From Bacteroidia bacterium (lineage in GTDB: Bacteria > Bacteroidota > Bacteroidia > NS11-12g > UBA9320), in assembly GCA_028247315.1 (NCBI GenBank), contig JAOKFZ010000015.1, positions 1 through 42,686 of the forward strand: a DNA stretch of 42,686 bases, written 5' to 3'. This document shows, one piece after another, positions 15,675 through 23,834 of this stretch. Position 1 is the stretch's first letter, and each line of letters starts with the position of its first letter. A program made the translations under genes and the position numbers. The notes beneath the pieces are model-generated. The model ran no database searches. It was not told the DNA's origin and saw nothing but the letters and a program-made list of their open reading frames with translations.

Positions 15675-15684
15675 CAGGAATAAT

Positions 15685-16875
15685 ATGAACGCAGATATTG
15701 CCATAGTAGGAGGAGGAATAGTCGGCTTAGCCACAGCCTATCATTTGACACTAAAGTATGCAGACAAGAAGATTGTAGTTTTAGAAAAAGAAGGAGAACT
15801 TGCTTTTCACCAAACAGGTAACAATAGTGGTGTGATACACTCTGGGCTCTACTACAAACCAGGCAGCCTAAAGGCTAAAAACTGCATAGACGGATACAAT
15901 ATGCTCCTTGCTTTTTGTAATGAGAACGATATACATTTCGAGCTATGTGGTAAGGTGGTAGTAGCTACAGACGAGAGTGAGATTCCGGCGTTGCGTACTC
16001 TTTTTGATAGAGGAAGAGAAAATGGTCTAGAAGGTCTAGAAATGCTGGATAAAACCAAGCTAAAAGAGATAGAGCCGCATCTAGCAGGTGTGCAAGCTAT
16101 CCGCGTACCGCAAACGGGCATAATCAATTATAAAAACATATGTGCCAAGTTAGCAGAGAAAATAACGGCAGCCGGTGGCGAGATACACTTACACACACGT
16201 GTAAAATCGGTAGAAGAAAACGAGGATGGTGTGCAAATTGTCACTAACAAGAGTTTTGTAGAGTGCCAAATGATGGTAAACTGTGCGGGTCTTTATAGTG
16301 ACGAGGTAGCCAAGATGCACTTGGGCAGTGTAGATACCAAAATAATTCCTTTTAGAGGAGAATACTTTGAATTGACGAATGAGGCAGAACACCTAGTGAA
16401 GCACCTTATCTATCCCGTTCCTGATCCTGCGTTTCCGTTTCTTGGTGTACACTTTACGCGGATGGCAGATGGAGGTATAGAGGCGGGACCTAATGCGGTT
16501 TTTGCTTTTAAGAAAGAAGGATACAAGCGTACTGATTTTGATTTCGGAGACTTTTTTGGTAGCCTATTATGGCCTGGTTTTCAAAAGGTAATGTTCAAGT
16601 ATTGGAAAACTGGTCTGGGCGAGATATACCGTTCGTTTAGCAAAAGAGCGTTTACAAAAGCACTGCAAAAACTGATACCGGAAGTACGCGAGGAGCACTT
16701 AGTAGCGGCACCAGCTGGAGTACGTGCACAAGCGTGCGATAGAACGGGTGGATTGCTAGATGATTTTAAACTGGTTACCGAAAAACGGGCTATTCATGTA
16801 ATAAATGCTCCGAGTCCTGCTGCTACTTCAAGTCTGAGTATAGGTAAGACCATTGCAGAGATGGTGGAGTTGTAA
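15685..16875 (+). CDS. lhgO: L-2-hydroxyglutarate oxidase/dehydrogenase
   Basis: 396 residues, an FAD-dependent DAO-superfamily enzyme. The N-terminal dinucleotide-binding motif is IVGGGIVGLATAYHLT, followed by FHQTGNNSGVIHSGLYYKPGSLKA, the typical LhgO segment, PQTGIINYKNIC, RGEYFEL, YPVPDPAFPFLGVHFTR and the C-terminal GVRAQACDR...FVINAPSPAATSSLSIG-like region (here HVINAPSPAATSSLSIG). It oxidises L-2-hydroxyglutarate, a by-product of TCA-cycle dehydrogenases, to 2-oxoglutarate, feeding electrons to the quinone pool at the membrane. Length and motifs fit the family well. Monocistronic; no clear terminator follows. Confidence 0.94.
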   Translation: MNADIAIVGGGIVGLATAYHLTLKYADKKIVVLEKEGELAFHQTGNNSGVIHSGLYYKPGSLKAKNCIDGYNMLLAFCNENDIHFELCGKVVVATDESEIPALRTLFDRGRENGLEGLEMLDKTKLKEIEPHLAGVQAIRVPQTGIINYKNICAKLAEKITAAGGEIHLHTRVKSVEENEDGVQIVTNKSFVECQMMVNCAGLYSDEVAKMHLGSVDTKIIPFRGEYFELTNEAEHLVKHLIYPVPDPAFPFLGVHFTRMADGGIEAGPNAVFAFKKEGYKRTDFDFGDFFGSLLWPGFQKVMFKYWKTGLGEIYRSFSKRAFTKALQKLIPEVREEHLVAAPAGVRAQACDRTGGLLDDFKLVTEKRAIHVINAPSPAATSSLSIGKTIAEMVEL

Positions 16876-17019
16876 TTCTTCTTTTCTATTCTATCAAGAG
16901 TCTAGTGTCATTTGTTTTAAGGTTGCTTACCCTTGCTGTTTCGATTTGGCAGCAATTTTTCACGGAGAATGGTCTGCATGCCATAAAAATAAAATGTAAA
17001 ACCTGTAGAAACGATCCTT

Positions 17020-17529
17020 CTAAAGCAACACAAATGCAAAATATAGAGCAATAGCTGTTACAGTTATTACTTTCATAAGGGTACCTGCTATGAAACCCAG
17101 AAACGAACCTTTGGCACTTTGCAGTGCGACTTGAGACGTTTGGCCTGATTGTTTTTCGCCTAGATAGGCTCCTGCAAAAGGTCCAACTATAATGAGAATT
17201 ACGGCTAAGCCTGAGGTGAAAAAGGTAAGCACTACGGCTACAATAAGTCCTAAAGTACTGCCTCTGGAGCCTGCTTTTGTACCGCCAAATTTTTTGGTGC
17301 CCCATATTGGCATGTAGTAATCAATAATGGTAATGAAAAGGGTGAACCCTCCGAGTATTATGAGCCACAAGAAGTTATTCTCAGCCATTTCTGTCTTGGT
17401 GCTTTCGTGTATGAGTAGAAGCAATAGTGATCCGTATGCAAGCGGAGGTCCTGGTAGTGCAGGCAAGATGCTGCCAACGAAACCGATAATGATTAATAAG
17501 ATACCTAAGATGATTACAGCTATTTCCAT
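17020..17529 (-). CDS. DUF456 family membrane protein
   Basis: 169 residues with about four hydrophobic segments and two glycine-rich stretches. The first helix ends in the family hallmark GFVGSILPALPGPPLAYGSLLLL; the middle has DYYMPIWGTKKFGGTKAGSRGS and the third segment IIVGPFAGAYLGE. The family is widespread in Bacteroidota; its function is not established. TACTATTG, one mismatch from the -7 box, lies 5 bases before the ATG. The next upstream gene (17592-17936) shares the PxLPG helix pattern and may be a distant relative. Confidence 0.9.
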   Translation of the reverse strand: MEIAVIILGILLIIIGFVGSILPALPGPPLAYGSLLLLLIHESTKTEMAENNFLWLIILGGFTLFITIIDYYMPIWGTKKFGGTKAGSRGSTLGLIVAVVLTFFTSGLAVILIIVGPFAGAYLGEKQSGQTSQVALQSAKGSFLGFIAGTLMKVITVTAIALYFAFVLL

Positions 17530-17534
17530 AACTA

Positions 17535-17542
17535 CAATAGTA
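17535..17542 (-). promoter_or_regulatory. Possible -7 box of the DUF456 gene
   Basis: TACTATTG on the minus strand, one mismatch from TAnnTTTG, ends 5 bases before the ATG at 17529. Confidence 0.3.
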
Positions 17543-17591
17543 CACTACCCGTAAAGGGTAATGCCACTAAAAACGAATAAACCTAAGGATT

Positions 17592-17936
17592 TTAGCTATA
17601 GTGAGGGAAAAAGAATGTGGAAACGAAATACATTGTAACTGTGAGTATGAAAATAACTTGGAAGATTGAACCTCCGAGTAGTTTGTCTTTACTGCTTGCA
17701 TTTTCGCCGTCGGTAGTCAATCTTTTTTCTGATAAATAAGAAACGACTCCTACTACCACCAATAAAATTGGGATTACAAAGAAGACTGCCATCATATTCT
17801 CTCTGGCATGCGTATTGAAAAGAGCAAGGAATAAAGCCCCCAAGGATAAAATAGCACCCGGCAGTTTTGGTAATTGTGTACCTCCAAAAGATGATGCCAA
17901 GATTAAAATGCTTAAAACGACTAATATATTTTCCAT
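17592..17936 (-). CDS. Small membrane protein with DUF456-like first helix
   Basis: 114 residues from the ATG at 17936 (MENILVVLSILILASS); a longer frame upstream begins with an unconvincing Cys/Arg-rich stretch. Three hydrophobic segments are visible. FGGTQLPKLPGAILSLGALFLAL resembles the LPALPGPPLAYGSLLLLL segment of the adjacent DUF456 protein, and a polar loop (EKRLTTDGENASSKDK) precedes the last helix. I recognise no named family. The gene lies 62 bases upstream of DUF456 on the same strand, so they may be co-expressed although DUF456 may have its own promoter. Confidence 0.65.
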   Translation of the reverse strand: MENILVVLSILILASSFGGTQLPKLPGAILSLGALFLALFNTHARENMMAVFFVIPILLVVVGVVSYLSEKRLTTDGENASSKDKLLGGSIFQVIFILTVTMYFVSTFFFPHYS

Positions 17937-18035
17937 GTGGTAAGTAATTCTTTTACGTCTGCAAAAATCAAACATTCGGGCAACTTGACAAGTATCGTAT
18001 TAAGTATTTTTTTCGGGAAAGTGGATTTTAGCCTA

Positions 18036-18067
18036 TTTGCGTACTTAAATGGATGTTAATATATTTG
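18036..18067 (+). promoter_or_regulatory. Complete promoter TTTG-N20-TATATTTG
   Basis: TTTG at 18036-18039, 20 bases, then TATATTTG at 18060-18067: an exact match to the Bacteroidota -33/-7 consensus. It points at the T9SS-exported nuclease gene through a leader of roughly 195 bases. Confidence 0.6.
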
Positions 18068-18251
18068 TAATGAGAAGGTTAAGTTGTTTTATAAATGCAG
18101 TCTAAATTATATGTTTGGTGTAATACATACGGATGGACTTTAAGCAATAAACAGTTGAATGACTAGGGAGAGTGATCCTGATTGCGGGTTGTATGGTGTT
18201 CCTTTTTTGGCAAAAAAAAAGGCTATACGGATATATATGTTCGCTAAACAC

Positions 18252-18259
18252 TAAATTTG
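18252..18259 (+). promoter_or_regulatory. Second -7 box, 8 bases before the nuclease ATG
   Basis: TAAATTTG is an exact TAnnTTTG match ending 8 bases before the ATG at 18268. It would give a nearly leaderless mRNA, as an alternative to the distal promoter. Confidence 0.4.
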
Positions 18260-18267
18260 AAACAGAG

Positions 18268-19554
18268 ATGAGAAAAATCACAATTTTAGCTGTTTTTGCA
18301 ACACTGTTCATTTATGGTCAAAATGTAAATGACACACTGGTGTACATGCAGTATAATCTGCTAAACTACCGAAATATCAGTAATTTTTGTACGGCGAGTA
18401 ATAACAATCCTTCGGATAAAGAGGGGTACATGAATACTATAGTAGACTATGTTAAACCAGATATTATAGCGGTGAATGAAATAGTAGGAGATGGCGGTAC
18501 CGCAGCTAAGCGGCTTATTGACAATGCACTGAATAAAGATGGACGTAACTACTATAAGCAAGCCAACTATACAGGAAATAGCAACCTTACCAATATGCTT
18601 TACTACAATAAAAATAAGCTAGTACTTCACCGTCAAGATCAAATTGATAGAGCACTCAACGGCACTACGCTAGTGCGACTCATAGATGTATATGAACTTT
18701 ACTATGCCGACCAAAGTGAGCTAGACATGGGAGATACTACGTGGCTCGTATGTTATGTAGCACATCTCAAAGCGAGTAATGGTTCTGCCAATGTAACACA
18801 ACGTGCTAATGCTACCGAAGCGGTGATGAAATACCACGAGGATACCTACAATGCAAATAAGAGCTATGTATTCTCAGGTGACTTTAATATGTATACCAGC
18901 AATGAACAAGGCTTTATTAATCTATTGGGTTACTCCAATAAAGCCGTACGTTTCAAAGACCCTATTAATAAACCAGGGTCTTGGAATAATAGTGGTAACT
19001 TTTCTTCTATACACACACAAAGTACACGTGCAAGTGGGAGTTGTCACAGCGGTGGCGGATTAGACGATCGTTTCGATTTTATACTGTGTGGGCAAGAGTT
19101 ACTAGACAATGAGCGTGGTATGGGCTATGTATCAGGCTCGTATGTTGCGGTGGGCAATGATGGTCAGCGATTTAACGGTAATATCACTGATGCTGGGAAT
19201 ACCTCTGTGCCTTCCAACGTGCTAAACGCATTGTACAACATGAGTGACCATTTACCAGTGACTCTAAAAATAACGACAAATCGTACAACGGCTAGCACAA
19301 CAGAAAAACTAGCCAACAACTATTTGGTGATAACTAATCCTATAGAAAACCAGGTGCATTGGAAAATGCAACTTCCGATAGCTGGCATATTGCGTATTAG
19401 AGATCTACAGGGCAAAGAAGTATTTACAGAGCATGTAAAGCCTAGTAGCGAGTGGTATACTACAGAGGTGAGTAGCTGGATAAATGGAGTGTACTACGCG
19501 AGTTTCACCACAGCCGATGGGCAAGTGATTCGTAGGAAACTAATGAAGATGTAA
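18268..19554 (+). CDS. Secreted endonuclease/exonuclease/phosphatase-family protein with T9SS sorting domain
   Basis: 428 residues from ATG 18268 (MRKITILAVFATLFIYGQ signal peptide). The EEP fold is shown by YMQYNLLNYRN, PDIIAVNEIVG (metal-binding Glu), VAHLKAS, FSGDFNMYTS (GDxN) and MSDHLPV (SDH) near residue 355. The last 75 residues (NYLVITNPIENQV... GVYYASFTTADGQVIRRKLMKM) have the shape of a type A T9SS C-terminal domain, so the enzyme should be exported across the outer membrane. Substrate could be extracellular nucleic acid or a phosphoester; the family covers both. An in-frame extension to 18172 exists but would bury the signal peptide. Confidence 0.88.
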   Translation: MRKITILAVFATLFIYGQNVNDTLVYMQYNLLNYRNISNFCTASNNNPSDKEGYMNTIVDYVKPDIIAVNEIVGDGGTAAKRLIDNALNKDGRNYYKQANYTGNSNLTNMLYYNKNKLVLHRQDQIDRALNGTTLVRLIDVYELYYADQSELDMGDTTWLVCYVAHLKASNGSANVTQRANATEAVMKYHEDTYNANKSYVFSGDFNMYTSNEQGFINLLGYSNKAVRFKDPINKPGSWNNSGNFSSIHTQSTRASGSCHSGGGLDDRFDFILCGQELLDNERGMGYVSGSYVAVGNDGQRFNGNITDAGNTSVPSNVLNALYNMSDHLPVTLKITTNRTTASTTEKLANNYLVITNPIENQVHWKMQLPIAGILRIRDLQGKEVFTEHVKPSSEWYTTEVSSWINGVYYASFTTADGQVIRRKLMKM

Positions 19555-19600
19555 GATATAAAACGTATTAATCTTGAAAACTAACTTGCCTCAAAGGCTG

Positions 19601-19990
19601 CTATAGTTTTGACCCTATTACGGGTATCTCTTTTCTATGCATCCAAAGTACACTGGCACTGAATACGAATACGATTACGGCTAAGAAAAATAAGTAGCCT
19701 CCATCGCCTTGCACTTCAATACCCAATTGGGTAAGGTGAGATACAATAGCCCCACTTATTACACCAATCGACAGCCCAGCACCTGCCCAAGAAGTTTTGG
19801 GTATGAGGAGAAGTACAGCAGCGATAAGCTCTGCAATACCACTCCCAATACGGCCGTGAGGCTCTAGTCCAAGGGTTTCAAAAATATACACACTCTCTGG
19901 TGCGGCGGTGAATTTAAAAAATAAGGTCTGTAGTAGTATTATGGCAGGTATAAGTCTGAGGATAAAAGGCATGTATTTTTTCATAATCAT
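19601..19990 (-). CDS. DoxX-like family membrane protein
   Basis: 129 residues with four hydrophobic helices: FILRLIPAIILLQTLFFKFT, GIAELIAAVLLLIP, GLSIGVISGAIVSHL and FFLAVIVFVFSASVLWM. The GSGIAELIAAVLLL segment and an FKFT end of helix 1 fit the DoxX family, whose members are linked to redox or thiosulphate chemistry but mostly lack a known role. The start may be at 19990 or two codons later (MKKYMPF). It is convergent with the nuclease gene and has no obvious operon partner. Confidence 0.82.
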   Translation of the reverse strand: MIMKKYMPFILRLIPAIILLQTLFFKFTAAPESVYIFETLGLEPHGRIGSGIAELIAAVLLLIPKTSWAGAGLSIGVISGAIVSHLTQLGIEVQGDGGYLFFLAVIVFVFSASVLWMHRKEIPVIGSKL

Positions 19991-20139
19991 ACTACAAGTA
20001 TCGTAAACATTAATTAAAAAATGTCATGTGTGTGTGCGAAATAAATAATCGACTATAAAAATTAAGTGGCTTTTTAGGTTTGCTTTTAAAGGTGAAGGTT
20101 GAAATAAGAAACATTCTTATTGTACAAAGAAATAGGCGA

Positions 20140-20508
20140 TCAATACAGCCCGGGCCAAAAAGCATCTACCAGATGATGGACATCTGTTTTGTATTGATTT
20201 TTAATTATCGATATAACGTCGTACCGTATATTGTTATGCAAGTCCTTATCCAGTAAAAAATCTTCTGCACCTTGGGCTAGCATGTTGATCTTGCCTGTGC
20301 CTACGGATTCTTCTGGATTGCCGTACTTGTCCGTTTCACGGGTTTTTACTTCTACTATTACTATCCAGTCTTCTATGGAAGCAATTATGTCGATTTCCGA
20401 TCTTCTGCTGCGGTAATTTCTGGCGAGAATTCTGTAGCCCTTGCTTATGAGATGAGCAGTGGCTATCTCTTTTCCTTCTTTGCCGAATTGTTGTTTGTGT
20501 TGTGACAT
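20140..20508 (-). CDS. YraN family (UPF0102) nuclease-fold protein
   Basis: 122 residues of the usual family length. The restriction-endonuclease-like core is plain: FGKEGKEIATAHLISKGYRILARNYR, then RSEIDIIA (E38, D40) and VIVEVKTR (E53, K55), a PD-(D/E)xK arrangement, followed by GTGKINMLAQGAEDFL. YraN proteins are near-universal in bacteria, but no agreed function exists. It follows the M20 amidohydrolase gene by 30 bases and is likely on the same transcript. Confidence 0.92.
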   Translation of the reverse strand: MSQHKQQFGKEGKEIATAHLISKGYRILARNYRSRRSEIDIIASIEDWIVIVEVKTRETDKYGNPEESVGTGKINMLAQGAEDFLLDKDLHNNIRYDVISIIKNQYKTDVHHLVDAFWPGLY

Positions 20509-20538
20509 TAACTGTGGGATTAATAGAATTGAGAATGC

Positions 20539-21729
20539 TTACATGGATTTTAATTCTTGGATAGCTAAGTAAGCCATCAACCCACTACCTACTTTCAAGG
20601 CCTTTTCGTCTACATCAAACGTAGGCGTATGCAGCATAGATGTTATGCCACGTTCGGTGTTTCGTGTCCCTAGTCTATAAAAACAGGCAGGAATTTCTTG
20701 GCTATAGTAGGCAAAGTCTTCTCCAGCTGGCCATATTTCGAGGTCTTCTACATTCTCTGTTCCCAAGTATTCTTCGGCCCATATACGAGCATTTTTACTG
20801 AGGTCTTCATCATTTTTGAGGAAAGGATATCCTTTGCGTACTTCGGCCTCGCAAGTAGCACCATGCATCGCTGCGGTGTCGGTGCATATTTTCTCTATGA
20901 GTGTATGTGCTCGAATTCGCCATTCTTCGTCATACGTGCGAAAAGTTCCCTCCATCAGCACCTCATTTGGAATAATGTTGGTTGCCCCATTGGCTATTAC
21001 CTTGCCTATGCTCACCACACTAGGTACGCTTGGTTTGCTATGACGACTTACCACCGTTTGTAGTTGAGTGATTATTTGTGCGGCGATCACCACAGGATCT
21101 ACATTCTGGTGGGGATGAGCTCCGTGCCCACCTTTGCCAATTACTTTTATGTGTATCTCGTCTGCACTGGCCATATACAGTCCAGAGCGAAAACCTACTT
21201 TTCCCGCATCTATGAGCGGCATCACGTGTTGGCCGAGTATCTTCTCTACACGTGGATTTTTAAGTACTCCGTTTTTGATAAGGATGCTTGCTCCGCCAGG
21301 TAGTCGTTCTTCTCCTGGTTGAAAAATACAACGTACGGTCCCCTCAAATTCACCTTTCAATTCATCTAAAATGCGTACAGCCCCAAGCAGACATGTAGTA
21401 TGCACATCGTGACCGCAGGCATGCATTTTGCCCTCATTCTTCGATTTATATTCTACGTCGTTCTGTTCTGTAATGGGCAGGGCATCTATATCCCCACGTA
21501 GAGCGATGGTTTTACTCTCAGGTTTTTTCCCTTTTATATCTATGAAACCGCCCGTCTCGGTGATTTTCTCCAGGTCGTACCCATTGTCTTTGAGTTTCTG
21601 GGCAATGAATTTAGTAGTTTCATATTCCTCAAAACTCAATTCTGGATGACTGTGCAAGTACCTACGCGTAGCTACTAAGTCATCAAAATGCTGTTCTGCG
21701 AGTTGTGTTATCCTATCTGATAGGTTCAT
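20539..21729 (-). CDS. M20-family metallopeptidase / N-acyl-amino-acid amidohydrolase
   Basis: 396 residues. Metal-site motifs in order: HSHPELSFEEYETT, ALRGDIDALPI, MHACGHDVHTT (C105, H107), FQPGEERLPGG (E140, E141), GQHVMP (H168), a dimerisation domain with GKGGHGAHPHQNVDPV, then EDFAYYSQEIPACFYRLG and LHTPTFDVDEKAL. This is the AmhX/IAA-amino-acid-hydrolase type that removes acyl groups from amino acids or peptides; the substrate cannot be told. No signal peptide, so cytosolic. A -7 box lies 4 bases before the ATG. Confidence 0.93.
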   Translation of the reverse strand: MNLSDRITQLAEQHFDDLVATRRYLHSHPELSFEEYETTKFIAQKLKDNGYDLEKITETGGFIDIKGKKPESKTIALRGDIDALPITEQNDVEYKSKNEGKMHACGHDVHTTCLLGAVRILDELKGEFEGTVRCIFQPGEERLPGGASILIKNGVLKNPRVEKILGQHVMPLIDAGKVGFRSGLYMASADEIHIKVIGKGGHGAHPHQNVDPVVIAAQIITQLQTVVSRHSKPSVPSVVSIGKVIANGATNIIPNEVLMEGTFRTYDEEWRIRAHTLIEKICTDTAAMHGATCEAEVRKGYPFLKNDEDLSKNARIWAEEYLGTENVEDLEIWPAGEDFAYYSQEIPACFYRLGTRNTERGITSMLHTPTFDVDEKALKVGSGLMAYLAIQELKSM

Positions 21730-21733
21730 AGTT

Positions 21734-21741
21734 CAAAGGTA
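21734..21741 (-). promoter_or_regulatory. Probable -7 box of the M20 / yraN unit
   Basis: TACCTTTG on the minus strand, exact TAnnTTTG match, ends 4 bases before the ATG at 21729; predicts a leaderless mRNA. Confidence 0.45.
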
Positions 21742-21846
21742 AATGATTTTCAAGTAAGCTCACGTTTGCAGTTGAAGGGTTTCTTGTAACACGCTTCTGT
21801 GCTGAGTTCTTTCTTACAGAGTATTATTGTTTATTTGTACCACGCA

Positions 21847-23832
21847 ATGATACCACAGGCCATCATAGACAAAATCTTTGACGTAGCTCCCATAGAGGAA
21901 GTGGTAGGAGAATATGTTACCCTGAAACGTGCTGGAGCAAATTACAAAGGTCTCTGCCCATTTCACGACGATACCAATGCGAGTATGAGCGTATCGCCAA
22001 GCAAGGGTATTTTCAAGTGTTTTAGCTGTCAGCAAGGGGGTAACGTTTTTCAATTTGTAATGGAGCACGAAGGGCTTTCTTATCCGCTAGCTATTAAGCA
22101 CTTGGCAGAAAGGTACAACATTCCTATAGAAGAAGGACAGATAGATGTAAATGAACTAAAGGAAGAAGCTCGCATAAAAGAAGGGGTGTACGCCTGTTTA
22201 GAATTTGCCAGAAAACATTTCAATGAACGACTTAACGACAGTCAAGATGGCAAGGTGATTTATAAGCCTTACCTTATAGAGCGTGGCATCAATCAGCAGA
22301 CTATTGACAAGTTTAGCATTGGACTTAGTGGTACGCACAAGAGCCATTTGTTAGACGAAGGATTGAAAAGTGGCTACGGAGCACAGCAATTATATGACGC
22401 CGGACTCGTAAAAAAGATAAATGACGATGATGGTATCATACAGAGTAATCTGAGAGATACGTTCATTGAGCGTATTGTTTTTCCTATCTACAATGTGAGC
22501 GGAAAGGTACTCGGTTTTGGTGGCCGAATAATAAAAAAAGATACCAAAGCACCGAAATACCTGAATAGCCCAGAGACGGTAGTCTATGAAAAACGCAAAG
22601 AGCTGTATGGCCTAAGCGTGAGCAAAAACGACATACGCGTAAAAGATCAGGTTTTCTTGGTAGAAGGCTATATGGACGTGGTGAGTCTCAATCAAAGCGG
22701 TGTAGAGAATGTGGTAGCCGCCAGTGGTACAGCGTTTACCGAAGAACAGGCACGCTTGCTTAAGCGTTTTACACATAATATTACCATGCTATTTGATGGT
22801 GATATAGCTGGAGTAAATGCAAGTTTGAAACATGTAAAGACGTTGCTTGCTGCAGATTTGAATGTAAAAGTGGCACTATTCCCTGAGGATGAGGATCCAG
22901 ATAGTTTCATACAAAAAAGAGGAACGTCTGAGTTTCAAGCCTACGTTATCGAAAAAGCTCAAAATTTTATAGAGCTAATAGTAGAGGTGAAGATGGGCGA
23001 TAACAAGCACGATCCTATCAAAAAAGCCGAAACTGCACGTAGCATTGCAGAGAATATTGCGGCGTTGCCAGATCCCCTAAAACGAGCAGCTTTTATTAAC
23101 GAAACGGCAAATCTATTAGCGATACCAGAGCGTATCTTGATAGACGAAGTCAATAAATTTAAACAAGACAGTCGCAAGCAAAAAGAACGAGAGCAGCGAA
23201 GAGATGATAGAGTACAGGAGCAACAAAATGCAACTATACCTGCTGATAGTCCACCTCCTGGATTTGACTATGTGCCCGGTTTCACGGAGTTTCATTCATC
23301 GGACGCACTAATCACAGACAAGAAAAACTACCAAGAACAAGATTTATTAAAGACACTCATTCTCTATGCGGACCAAGAGTTTGATGAGGGACAGAACGTA
23401 GCTCAGTACATTTTCAAAGAATTAGAAGAAGATGAAATATGGCCTATATCTGGGGAGTATGCGGAGATTTTTAAAGAGGCACAGGTATATATAGAAGAAC
23501 ATAAAGTTCTCAATGAGTTGTATTTTATACGTAACTCAAAGACCAGTAAACTGGCAGCAGATATACTGAGCAAAAGGCATAGCCTTAGCCCTGGATGGGA
23601 GGAGAATTTTGAAAAAATAGTGAAGACAGATGTTGATAATTATAAGCACCAAGTAGTGCAAAATCTGAATTATCTGAAGCTAAATCACATTGAAATGTTA
23701 ATGAAAGAAAATCAAGAAAGTCTCAAAACTGCAGATACCGAAGAGGATATAATCATCTATCAAAATTTGCATGCAAACCTGCAAGAGATAAGAAAAAAAG
23801 TGACAGACCAAATAGGTGCCGTAATATTGTAG
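21847..23832 (+). CDS. dnaG: DNA primase
   Basis: 661 residues from ATG 21847 (MIPQAIIDKIFDVAPIEEVV). The N-terminal CHC2 zinc-binding domain has C37-P-F-H40 and C58-F-S-C61. The primase core follows with the TOPRIM motifs VFLVEGYMDVVSLNQSG and MLFDGDIAG. A charged, Gln-rich linker near 455-475 leads to the C-terminal helicase-binding part, rich in long helices. Makes RNA primers at the replication fork together with DnaB. In-frame codons upstream of 21847 give a hydrophobic, atypical start and are rejected. The acyltransferase gene follows 2 bases after the stop. Confidence 0.96.
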   Translation: MIPQAIIDKIFDVAPIEEVVGEYVTLKRAGANYKGLCPFHDDTNASMSVSPSKGIFKCFSCQQGGNVFQFVMEHEGLSYPLAIKHLAERYNIPIEEGQIDVNELKEEARIKEGVYACLEFARKHFNERLNDSQDGKVIYKPYLIERGINQQTIDKFSIGLSGTHKSHLLDEGLKSGYGAQQLYDAGLVKKINDDDGIIQSNLRDTFIERIVFPIYNVSGKVLGFGGRIIKKDTKAPKYLNSPETVVYEKRKELYGLSVSKNDIRVKDQVFLVEGYMDVVSLNQSGVENVVAASGTAFTEEQARLLKRFTHNITMLFDGDIAGVNASLKHVKTLLAADLNVKVALFPEDEDPDSFIQKRGTSEFQAYVIEKAQNFIELIVEVKMGDNKHDPIKKAETARSIAENIAALPDPLKRAAFINETANLLAIPERILIDEVNKFKQDSRKQKEREQRRDDRVQEQQNATIPADSPPPGFDYVPGFTEFHSSDALITDKKNYQEQDLLKTLILYADQEFDEGQNVAQYIFKELEEDEIWPISGEYAEIFKEAQVYIEEHKVLNELYFIRNSKTSKLAADILSKRHSLSPGWEENFEKIVKTDVDNYKHQVVQNLNYLKLNHIEMLMKENQESLKTADTEEDIIIYQNLHANLQEIRKKVTDQIGAVIL

Positions 23833-23834
23833 TA

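Larger units (their letters stand above)
17937..18267. other. Intergenic leader region of the exported nuclease gene
   Basis: No gene supported. It holds a complete Bacteroidota-type promoter at 18036-18067, a leader of about 195 bases with an A/T hairpin (CCTTTTTT / AAAAAAAGG, about 18201-18222), and a second -7 box (18252-18259) directly before the ATG at 18268. An open frame from 18172 runs into the nuclease gene but has no signal peptide at its start, so I do not extend the gene to it. Confidence 0.55.

Noticed and set aside
16886-17305. 139-codon minus-strand frame overlapping DUF456
   Set aside because: Out of frame with DUF456 on the same strand, Ser/Cys/Arg-rich and without start context; the DUF456 frame explains the region.
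18172-18267. N-terminal extension of the exported nuclease
   Set aside because: Would bury a clear signal peptide 32 residues inside the protein and covers the leader and -7 box.
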